This document shows positions 31,768 to 38,304 of a DNA stretch of 48,383 nt, in pieces. The notes beneath the pieces were generated by a model. That model was not told the origin of the DNA and made no database searches. It saw only the letters and a list, made by a program, of their open reading frames with translations. The translations under genes and the position numbers were made by a program. This DNA comes from a virus. Within the stretch, counting starts at the first letter, position 1. Every line of letters starts with the position of its first letter. The DNA is taken from positions 1 to 48,383 of IMG/VR virus record IMGVR_UViG_3300027712_001407; one strand, given 5' to 3'.

Positions 31768-31919
31768 CTAATTCAAGTTCTATCAATTAAATACTGTGAT
31801 ACTCTATATTTACGAAAAACCATAAGTCTATTAAAAACAATTAGATATGACAAAATTGTAAGTTTGATATTTTTGATTTTCCCGGCCAAACTTGTTTTGG
31901 TATAGTGGCTTGAAATGAA
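31768..31919. other. short non-coding gap with degenerate promoter
   Basis: About 150 nt without a gene. It holds a decayed cassette (AAATACTG at 31789 followed by a TACTCT-like hexamer at 31799) and a TATAGT at about 31901, upstream of the intact cassette at 31922. The start of an older gene may have been lost here. Confidence 0.35.
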
Positions 31920-31944
31920 TAAAACACTGCGATACTCTGTAACC
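31920..31944 (+). promoter_or_regulatory. AAACACTG promoter cassette
   Basis: AAACACTG at 31922-31929, CGA, TACTCT, 6 nt, ATG at 31945. Confidence 0.73.
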
Positions 31945-32391
31945 ATGTCAAACAACCTGATTGAATTCAATCGTTCTAGCGACGAACTTATGTTCAAGGC
32001 TGGACATAGTATGTTCATGAATGCCAAGCGCATTTTTCAAACTGAGGATGAAGATAAGATTCTTGAAATGGTAAGCAAGTTTCATCCTAATGAAATCGAG
32101 ATTCGGTTTCTTGTTACCCAGCTTATTGAGAACGGGTTCGTGCTTACGGGTGTGGATAACGGGGAACAAGAAGTCTCTACTGATAATCCTGATACGATTA
32201 TCAAGGAAATTCTTTCGGTCGATGAAGCTTCTCTTTACTTCTACGATCCAGAAAATCCTACTAAAAAGTGTTATTACTTTATCGTTCTTGGTAATGAAGA
32301 TGGTATTGCTATCAATGATTACAGCATCCTTAATGATAAGGTGGATAGCATTGCCGAAGTTGTGTATGATGCGTTTAATAATATGGATTGA
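31945..32391 (+). CDS. hypothetical acidic protein
   Basis: A 148-residue acidic protein; the C-terminal half contains EASLYFYDPENPTKKCYYF and VLGNEDGIAINDY, a likely beta sheet. No family recognised. The in-frame ATG at 31915 lies in the promoter, so ATG 31945 is preferred. Confidence 0.6.
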   Translation: MSNNLIEFNRSSDELMFKAGHSMFMNAKRIFQTEDEDKILEMVSKFHPNEIEIRFLVTQLIENGFVLTGVDNGEQEVSTDNPDTIIKEILSVDEASLYFYDPENPTKKCYYFIVLGNEDGIAINDYSILNDKVDSIAEVVYDAFNNMD

Positions 32392-32396
32392 ATCTA

Positions 32397-32413
32397 TAAA
32401 ACACTGCCTGTCA
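32397..32413 (+). promoter_or_regulatory. AAACACTG box without a clear -10
   Basis: AAACACTG at 32399-32406; what follows (CCTGTCAATG) is shorter than in other cassettes. A 20-residue frame begins at 32414. Confidence 0.4.
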
Positions 32414-32476
32414 ATGATTTCAGGAGTGGATATTGATAGTTTGAATATCAATATTGTTTGGCTCCTCATTCATTAA
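32414..32476 (+). CDS. 20-residue open frame
   Basis: A very short frame (MISGVDIDSLNINIVWLLIH) between two promoter boxes. It could be a peptide, a leader or chance. Confidence 0.25.
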   Translation: MISGVDIDSLNINIVWLLIH

Positions 32477-32501
32477 GATTGTCTTTATCAATAAGACAAT
32501 C
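32477..32501. repeat. 9-bp perfect inverted repeat
   Basis: GATTGTCTT and AAGACAATC around a 7-nt loop, with no T run after it. It could be an operator or RNA hairpin upstream of the helicase promoter. Confidence 0.5.
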
Positions 32502-32514
32502 AAAGAGTTACTTA

Positions 32515-32541
32515 TTAAACACTGCCCCATAGTTACTGCTG
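32515..32541 (+). promoter_or_regulatory. AAACACTG promoter cassette before the helicase
   Basis: AAACACTG at 32517-32524, CCC, CATAGT, 8 nt, ATG at 32542. Confidence 0.68.
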
Positions 32542-34074
32542 ATGACTAAATCATTATATCAAATTGCGTTTGACGACTTTATCAAGGATATTAACGGCGG
32601 CAATGCTGTTGTTGATGCTAAGGCCGGTAGTGGTAAATCCACTACTGCTCTTCTCGGTATTGAATTCATGAAGGGTTCGGTTATTGTTCTGGCATTCGGC
32701 AAGAAAATTGCTGTCGAGTTTCAGAATAAACTGAATAATATGGCTTACCCTAACGCTAGGTCTGCCACATTCCACTCAGAATGCAATGCTAACCTTAGTC
32801 GTAATCGCCAGCGGCCAACTGTTAATACTGGCAAGGTTTGGCGCATTGCTGAACTTTTCACTCAGGAAAAAGAACTTGCTAAGGTTCGTTTGAGTATTTG
32901 CAAGCTTGTTGGATACGCTAAAAATAGCGGGTTCGGTATTGATACTTGCCCGGCTATTGATGATCGTCAAGCTTGGGTGGATATTATTCAGCATCATGAT
33001 GTTGATCTTGATGCTGATGTTGAAATTGAAGACGTTATTGATATCTGTATCAAGGTTCTTGAGCTTAACAATCGTGATGTTAAGGTTATTGATTTCGACG
33101 ATCAAATTTACTTCCCTCTTCTGTTCAAGCTTAAATTCACCAAGTATGATTGGGTTATTGTTGACGAAGCGCAGGATACAAATGTTATTCGTAAGCTTGC
33201 CCTGCGGGAAATGATGCACGAAAAGTCCCGCCTTATTGCTATCGGTGATCCCAACCAAGCTATTATGGGTTTTACTGGTGCTGAGAATGACAGTCTCAAT
33301 CTTATCAAGGAAATGTTCAACGCTAACGAGCTTAAACTTAGCGTCTGCTATCGTTGCGCTAAAAGCATCATTCGTGAAGCTCAAAAATATGTTCCTGATA
33401 TTGTTGCTTATGAAGACAATATTGAGGGAGAAGTTACCGATATTAAGTATGATGAGTTTTTCAAACTTGCTCCTACTCTTGAACTTAGCAAGAAAGATGG
33501 TATCATCTGCCGTAATAATGCTCCGCTTGTTAGCTTGGCGTTCGGCCTTATTCGTAGCGGTATTGGTTGCCGTATCGAGGGCCGCGATATCGGTCAAAAC
33601 CTTCTAACCTTTACAAATAAGTGGAAGGTGAATGACCTCGCTACCTTTGCGCTTCGTATCCAAACTTTCTTCGATAAGGCTATTGAGAAAGCTAAGAAAG
33701 CTACCCGTGGTCTTCTTGAAGATAAGTATGAGACTCTGCTTATTCTTATTGAGCGTTGCCAAAGCCTCGGTAAACATGATATTGAAAGCCTTCGCAATCT
33801 TATCAAGAGTATGTTTAGCAATAGTGAAGATACAAACGTTCCCAACGTTGTCACTCTTAGTAGTATTCACAAAAGCAAGGGTCTTGAGTTTGATAATTGC
33901 TATATCCTTGGAATGTCTCAATTTTCGCCAAGTAAGTATGCTACTCTTGATTGGATGAAGTCTCAAGAGAAAAACTTGCAATACGTTGCTGTTACCCGCG
34001 CCAAGTATAAACTCACTTACATTACTGATGTTCCTACCCGTAACAAGCGGGAAGTGGAGACAGAAGAACAATAA
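32542..34074 (+). CDS. UvrD/Rep-like superfamily 1 DNA helicase
   Basis: A 510-residue SF1A helicase: Walker A AKAGSGKST (26-34), motif II VDEAQDTN near 215, motif III IGDPNQAIMGFTGA near 242, motif IV-like CYRCAKSI near 270, motif V SIHKSKGLEF near 437 and motif VI YVAVTRAK near 483. It is shorter than UvrD (about 720 residues), so the 1B/2B accessory domains are reduced. It probably unwinds DNA in replication or recombination, comparable to T4 Dda or UvsW in use if not in family. Confidence 0.9.
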   Translation: MTKSLYQIAFDDFIKDINGGNAVVDAKAGSGKSTTALLGIEFMKGSVIVLAFGKKIAVEFQNKLNNMAYPNARSATFHSECNANLSRNRQRPTVNTGKVWRIAELFTQEKELAKVRLSICKLVGYAKNSGFGIDTCPAIDDRQAWVDIIQHHDVDLDADVEIEDVIDICIKVLELNNRDVKVIDFDDQIYFPLLFKLKFTKYDWVIVDEAQDTNVIRKLALREMMHEKSRLIAIGDPNQAIMGFTGAENDSLNLIKEMFNANELKLSVCYRCAKSIIREAQKYVPDIVAYEDNIEGEVTDIKYDEFFKLAPTLELSKKDGIICRNNAPLVSLAFGLIRSGIGCRIEGRDIGQNLLTFTNKWKVNDLATFALRIQTFFDKAIEKAKKATRGLLEDKYETLLILIERCQSLGKHDIESLRNLIKSMFSNSEDTNVPNVVTLSSIHKSKGLEFDNCYILGMSQFSPSKYATLDWMKSQEKNLQYVAVTRAKYKLTYITDVPTRNKREVETEEQ

Positions 34075-34085
34075 AAAAGCGAGCT

Positions 34086-34114
34086 GGGCACCTCATAAAA
34101 CTGCCCCCCTTTTT
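34086..34114 (+). terminator. possible terminator after the helicase
   Basis: GGGCA paired with TGCCC (5 bp) around an 11-nt loop, followed by a C run and TTTTT. A short but plausible rho-independent terminator. Confidence 0.5.
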
Positions 34115-34140
34115 CTTAATAATCTGAACCAGAATAAATT

Positions 34141-34416
34141 ATGACAACTATACATCACACTCCTATCAACGAAGAGACTACTATCAAGCCTTCCAAGAAG
34201 CCTATTGAACTTGTTCGGTATATTAGTAACTGTAAAGAATATGAACTTTCTAATGTTGCGTCAACTACCAGTTGCTCTCCTTCCGATTGGAATCATATTC
34301 GCCTTGTGATCAAGGGTAATGGCTATGAATTCGATGTTATTGCCGCTTGGAGTGATTATTGTGATGACAGCCCTGCACTGTATCTGGGGCATTGGAATGA
34401 CGGGGTAATTGGTTAA
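34141..34416 (+). CDS. small hypothetical protein
   Basis: A 91-residue protein with an N-terminal polar part and a C-terminal beta-rich part (IRLVIKGNGYEFDVIAAW). No family recognised. Confidence 0.58.
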   Translation: MTTIHHTPINEETTIKPSKKPIELVRYISNCKEYELSNVASTTSCSPSDWNHIRLVIKGNGYEFDVIAAWSDYCDDSPALYLGHWNDGVIG

Positions 34417-34419
34417 TTA

Positions 34420-34469
34420 TAAAACACTGAGCGACAATATCAAAGTCTATTAGAAAATCATTTAAACAT
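34420..34469 (+). promoter_or_regulatory. AAACACTG box with longer leader
   Basis: AAACACTG at 34422-34429, AGC, GACAAT, then about 32 nt to the ATG at 34470. Confidence 0.55.
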
Positions 34470-34826
34470 ATGAACAATAAAACTACATTCAAGGTTGGTG
34501 ATCGGGTTAAGCGTATCAAGTATATTGATGGCGTTTGGAGCGAACTGTGTTATTATAATAATAATCTTGATAAACATGGCATTCATACCGTCACTTTTGT
34601 TTCTGAAGATATTGATAATGGTGTTGGTATTGAGAACATGATTGATTTAAGTTGCACTGGACGTGCTAACTTTACATTTGACGCCCTCTGTTTTGAACTT
34701 GTTGAACCGAGTATTGATGATAGCTTCATTGCTGTCGTGATGAAAGATAAAGTGGTTATCAATGATATCACTTATCCTGCTTCTCTTATCAATAAGATCG
34801 CCGCCGCTCTCAACTCTATTGAATAA
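34470..34826 (+). CDS. small hypothetical protein
   Basis: A 118-residue protein, FKVGDRVKRIKYIDGVW at the start: a KOW/SH3-like beta motif typical of small barrel proteins. The remainder is acidic. No named family. Confidence 0.6.
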   Translation: MNNKTTFKVGDRVKRIKYIDGVWSELCYYNNNLDKHGIHTVTFVSEDIDNGVGIENMIDLSCTGRANFTFDALCFELVEPSIDDSFIAVVMKDKVVINDITYPASLINKIAAALNSIE

Positions 34827-34887
34827 AGCCACACTTGAAATTTTAATAAACGACAAATCAATTTTTAACAACAAACAATAATAAATT

Positions 34888-35439
34888 ATGAATATGTCCG
34901 AATATAACGAAATGCTAAGTGATCTTAAGCGCAGCGGTATTGATATCAACAGTACAAGTCGAGAAGATATTGTCAATCAGGCTATGTCTGAACATGGTAT
35001 TCCTCTCATGGAGATTCTTGAAAATTTTAATCGGGACGCTGTTCTTGAAGCTGTGTATGAAGCTATGATTGCTTACAATGCTATTGTTGATGAAGAGGAA
35101 GAGGATGAAGAGGATGAAGAGGAAGAGGACAATGATGATGGCATTGTTTTTGATACAAACGGTCGTATCATTTCTGAGTTTATTGATGACCAGCTTGTCG
35201 TTTATACCTATGATGAAAAGGGCAATCTTATCACTGAGACTTATCCTGATGGTACAGAGTATCGCAGGGAATACGATGATCGTAACAATATGATCAAAAG
35301 TATCAATACAGAAGGATCAATTTCCATGTATGAATACAATGACAACAATAAGCTTATCAAGTATATCTATCCTGATGGTAGAACGGTAAGTTACGTTCGT
35401 GATAGCAATGACGTGCTTGTTGATACAATTCTTGTCTGA
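34888..35439 (+). CDS. acidic protein with a C-terminal YD-repeat tract
   Basis: A 183-residue protein. Residues 1-65 are helical. Residues 67-83 are a run of about 15 Glu/Asp. Residues 85-183 hold four to five YD repeats (YDEKGNLITETYPDGTEY and similar). It is a more distant relative of the four YD paralogues and has a different head. The acidic run could act as a DNA mimic or a flexible linker (guess). It is the last gene before the non-coding hub. Confidence 0.75.
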   Translation: MNMSEYNEMLSDLKRSGIDINSTSREDIVNQAMSEHGIPLMEILENFNRDAVLEAVYEAMIAYNAIVDEEEEDEEDEEEEDNDDGIVFDTNGRIISEFIDDQLVVYTYDEKGNLITETYPDGTEYRREYDDRNNMIKSINTEGSISMYEYNDNNKLIKYIYPDGRTVSYVRDSNDVLVDTILV

Positions 35440-35455
35440 AAATGCCAACAAAAAA

Positions 35456-35518
35456 GCAGCAATAAGAATGTTAAACACGTTGATCATTTTGATTTGACAA
35501 TAACATTCTTATTGCTGC
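35456..35518. repeat. 18-bp perfect inverted repeat
   Basis: GCAGCAATAAGAATGTTA at 35456-35473 is exactly complementary to 35501-35518, around a 27-nt loop. Too long for a simple terminator and lacking a T run. Confidence 0.85.
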
Positions 35519-35815
35519 AACTGTTTAATATCCAATAACTTATTGGTTATTGATGTTTGAACAGGTTATCATAACAGTATGATAATCAATGAGTAAAGAT
35601 AGGCGGGTATCAAAAGGTAGAAAGAAGATAGTAAGTTGTTAGACGGATTATTGTTTTGATAAAGATTACATTCATGTTATTGTTATCAAAATCATCATTC
35701 TATTATAACTTTGTTGTCATAATAAACGATTCAATCTGACAAAGTTTATTAAATCTGATAAAACGCATAGTAGCTATAATCGCTTTAGTCGCATGAATGG
35801 CATTATTATACATCT

Positions 35816-35880
35816 TATTTCTGTTAGATCTATTTTTGCTATTCTATACGGCTCTAAGGCTACAAGTTGTTTTTCCCTAG
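35816..35880 (+). repeat. 65-bp direct repeat, copy A
   Basis: Identical over 65 bp to 36052-36116. Starts TATTTCTGTTAG and ends TTTTTCCCTAG. Confidence 0.9.
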
Positions 35881-35939
35881 AGTCATCATAACTTTTTAAC
35901 AAATTAAAAACCCCCCGCATTTTACCAATATTTGCGTCC

Positions 35940-35965
35940 GCCGTCTAGCAATAGACGGCTTTTTT
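35940..35965 (+). terminator. strong rho-independent terminator
   Basis: GCCGTCTA and TAGACGGC, perfect 8-bp stem with a GCAA tetraloop, followed by TTTTTT. Confidence 0.9.
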
Positions 35966-36013
35966 GTTGCCAAATAATGCCACACACCGCCTTAAACATA
36001 CCGTTTTTAGCCA

Positions 36014-36345
36014 TTAAACACTGCCCGCCCCTGCCCCGCCCTTTTTAAACATATTTCTGTTAGATCTATTTTTGCTATTCTATACGGCTCTAAGGCTACA
36101 AGTTGTTTTTCCCTAGGGTTAGAGTCGGTATTATTAAAACACTGCGCTGCATAATACTACCCAGTTTATACATAAAACACTGCGCCCATTTATGTATACA
36201 CTTTCTAAGTATAAAACACTGCCCGCCCTTATGTATATCTATTTTATATCTAAAATAAATAGATATGTTAATGATATGTATAAAACACTTGAAATAGTTA
36301 TGTCTAAAATAAATAGATATATCATTTTTAAGTATAAAACACTGA
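36014..36345 (+). promoter_or_regulatory. cluster of orphan AAACACTG boxes
   Basis: Boxes at 36016, 36137, 36175, 36214 and 36337, plus a variant (AAACACTT) at 36283. None leads into a convincing gene, and the -10-like hexamers are mostly degenerate (for example GCCCTT, CCATTT). Confidence 0.6.
36052..36116 (+). repeat. 65-bp direct repeat, copy B
   Basis: Second exact copy of 35816-35880, 236 bp downstream of the first. Confidence 0.9.
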
Positions 36346-36565
36346 CCGGTAGTTTTTTTCGATTTTTCTCGACACCTTGGTTTTTTTCTGATAGTCGCGC
36401 CCGAAACTAGGTTTTCGGCTTATTGAGACTTTGTGAAACAAAGTGAAAAGAATCGAAAAAAGATCTTGTCGATTCGATTTTTACCCGGTAGGTTCCTTGC
36501 ATCGTTCTGAGGGCAACGCGGTGCCAGTAAACCGCCATTCAAAAAAAGTAAATCAAATACTACAA

Positions 36566-36985
36566 ATGCAAGACATCAACAACGCTGGTTCCGCCCCTAT
36601 CGCCACCCCTACCACCCCTACCCCCGCGAAAAAACCGGGTGCGCGTGGCAAGCGGTCTGATGCCGCTCCTGATGCCGCCCCATCGCGGAGCATCATCCAC
36701 TACATTGAAGAAAAAGAATGGATACAGGCAGTGAAAGATGAATTCGATCTTAAAAATGATTCGGAGGCGTCGCGCCTCGTTTGTGATGTCGCTAAAGCGT
36801 ACCGTTACGATGATAACGGAAACGATCGTTTCGCCGCCATCGCCAATGAAATCGCAGCCAATCGCCACATCGAACAGGCGAGGGACGAATTGACTAAAAA
36901 GCTTGCGTCGCTCCAATCCCTAGCGGCTAAGGCGGGCTTGACATCGGACCAGTTGGAAGCCATGAAAGCGCAATTCATTGCATGA
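36566..36985 (+). CDS. hypothetical protein of a GC-rich island
   Basis: A 139-residue protein. Residues 1-40 are Pro/Ala-rich and basic, and the rest is helical with a C-terminal coiled coil (ARDELTKKLASLQSLAAK). The DNA is clearly richer in G and C and uses codons such as GCC, CGC and GCG that are rare elsewhere in the window. ATG 36566 follows an A-rich stretch; an in-frame ATG at 36443 is less likely. Probably acquired by transfer. No family recognised. Confidence 0.62.
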   Translation: MQDINNAGSAPIATPTTPTPAKKPGARGKRSDAAPDAAPSRSIIHYIEEKEWIQAVKDEFDLKNDSEASRLVCDVAKAYRYDDNGNDRFAAIANEIAANRHIEQARDELTKKLASLQSLAAKAGLTSDQLEAMKAQFIA

Positions 36986-37043
36986 GACGCCGGGGAGAAG
37001 GTCCAATCCCTTCCCCCCTTTCCTTTCCAACCTTTCCGAAAAA

Positions 37044-37322
37044 ATGTTCAATTCAGATGAATTGCCCGTGAATGCCTCTAGCTTCGTCGTGACGGCATTT
37101 GAAGTGTCAAACGGTCACAAGTTCGCCATCCTGCGTTGCAGTGGCTCTTGGGCCTATTACACCGCCAGTGCGGACCCGTCGTGGTTTGCAGCCGTAGACT
37201 TCCACGACTCGCGCCTGTTCATGAGTGCGAGCCGATTGGATTCCCTTGCAATCGGCGACACGTTACACGCCGATTTCCGCGATGGGGAAGTGACGTTCAC
37301 CCTTGAAAGGAGGCAGGCGTGA
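37044..37322 (+). CDS. hypothetical protein of the GC-rich island
   Basis: A 92-residue protein, beta-rich (FVVTAFEVSNGHKFAILRC, then LHADFRDGEVTFTLERR), perhaps a small OB-like barrel. GC-rich codons as in the gene upstream. ATG 37044 is the only ATG in the frame; a longer form from a TTG at 36975 is possible. Confidence 0.55.
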   Translation: MFNSDELPVNASSFVVTAFEVSNGHKFAILRCSGSWAYYTASADPSWFAAVDFHDSRLFMSASRLDSLAIGDTLHADFRDGEVTFTLERRQA

Positions 37323-37390
37323 CGTTCCCGGTTGACGGTCCCGCTGATCTGCTTGATTCCCTACTGGAAGAACTAAGCAGGCCGAAGTAA
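37319..37390 (+). CDS. 23-residue open frame
   Basis: GTG start overlapping the TGA of the previous gene (GTGA) and ending just before a strong terminator. Short, but the coupling and GC-rich codons make it plausible. Confidence 0.35.
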   Translation: MTFPVDGPADLLDSLLEELSRPK

Positions 37391-37396
37391 ACTCCG

Positions 37397-37429
37397 CCCC
37401 TACCCCTAACCGGGTAGGGGTTTTTTTTT
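37397..37429 (+). terminator. strong rho-independent terminator of the GC-rich island
   Basis: CCCCTACCC and GGGTAGGGG, perfect 9-bp stem with a 6-nt loop, followed by nine T. Confidence 0.92.
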
Positions 37430-37604
37430 ATATCATTTTCTAAGTTATGGCATATCTATTTTGAATATGCTATAACTGTTTTTATAATATACTTCAACAT
37501 ATCTGATAAAGATATGCCGTCGTGTTATGAGTTGACATTAAGATATAACACAGGGCGATATCATCAGATATGTTATGGCATATCAGGATGACATATCATT
37601 TGAA

Positions 37605-37755
37605 GATGCGCCATCATATATCAGGATGACATATCATTTGAAGATATAGCATGGCATGATATATCATTTGAAGATGCGCCATCATATATCAGGATGACAT
37701 ATCATTTGAAGATATAGCATGGCATGATATATCATTTGAAGATGCGCCATCATAT
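37605..37755 (+). repeat. 68-bp tandem repeat with GATATG-type words
   Basis: Units 37605-37672 and 37673-37740 are identical, and a third starts at 37741 before diverging. Each contains ATATCATTTGAAGATA-like near-palindromes and TATCAGGATGACATATC. Related words continue from about 37440 to 37990. Confidence 0.85.
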
Positions 37756-38013
37756 ATCTCATCTGAAGATATGCCATTCGTTTCAAGATATGCCATTCGT
37801 TTCAAGATATGTCATTGTATATCTGTGCGAGTTATGGCATGGTGCATCTGTGGATGGGGCGATGATATATGTGATGATACATCTGGGGGGAGTTATGGTA
37901 TATGCAATGACATATCTGTGGGGAGTTATGGCATAACTGTTCATGTTATGATTTGCATAACTCATGACATATCATTTTTGATATGTATATCTGCCATGGA
38001 AATTTTTTTACTA

Positions 38014-38215
38014 TTTTTTCAAGCTTTTTCCTAGTGGCTTTTTTTACTATTTTTTTACTATTTTTTTACTATTTTTTCAAGCTTTTTCCTAGTGGCTTTT
38101 TTTACTATTTTTTCAAGCTTTTCCCTAGTGGCTTTTTTGTAATTTTTGGATTTCCCCTATGGGCTTTTTAAAATTGAAAAATTTTTTTTGTATTTTTTCT
38201 AGGTTTTCCCTATAG
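38014..38215 (+). repeat. T-rich array with repeated CCTAG units
   Basis: CAAGCTTTTTCCTAGTGGCTT occurs with small changes three times (starting 38020, 38078, 38114), separated by TTTACTATTTTT stretches, followed by two looser copies (CCCCTATGGG, CCCTATAG). The same TTTTTCCCTAG ends each 65-bp repeat upstream. Confidence 0.75.
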
Positions 38216-38223
38216 CGAAAACA

Positions 38224-38257
38224 CCCAAGACGCCGCGCATTGGACATCTTGGGCGCT
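38224..38257 (+). terminator. terminator-like hairpin
   Basis: CCCAAGA and TCTTGGG (7 bp) around a 16-nt loop, followed by CGCTTTT. Confidence 0.5.
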
Positions 38258-38293
38258 TTTGTAAAAAACCATGGCGGTTTCGCACACTTTTAT

Positions 38294-38299
38294 TAAATA
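38294..38299 (+). promoter_or_regulatory. late-type TAAATA box
   Basis: TAAATA overlaps the first ATG (38299) of the next gene and lies 5 nt before the second (38305). The usual spacing therefore points to 38305 as the start. Confidence 0.6.
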
Positions 38300-38304
38300 T
38301 GAAT

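Larger units (their letters stand above)
35440..36565. other. non-coding hub, left part
   Basis: About 1.1 kb without a convincing gene. It holds an 18-bp inverted repeat, further hairpins, a sigma70-like stretch around 35733-35785 (CTGACA, TATAAT), a 65-bp direct repeat, a strong terminator and five or six orphan AAACACTG boxes. The frame 36192-36410 is built from box sequences and AT-rich repeats and is not believed. Confidence 0.7.
37430..38290. other. non-coding hub, right part: repeat arrays
   Basis: About 860 bp without a convincing gene: first a region dense in GATATG/CATATC words with 68-bp tandem repeats, then a T-rich array with repeated CCTAG units, then a terminator-like hairpin. 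Short frames here are products of the repeats. Confidence 0.7.

Noticed and set aside
36192-36410. A 72-residue open frame in the non-coding hub
   Set aside because: It reads through several AAACACTG boxes and AT-rich repeats; its protein is a by-product of these repeats and has no coding-like composition.
37605-37755. The tandem repeats as a CRISPR array
   Set aside because: The units follow each other without unique spacers of constant length; this is a plain tandem repeat.
37724-38171. Several overlapping short frames in the repeat arrays
   Set aside because: They are translations of the GATATG/CATATC and T-rich repeats in different frames, with low-complexity products.
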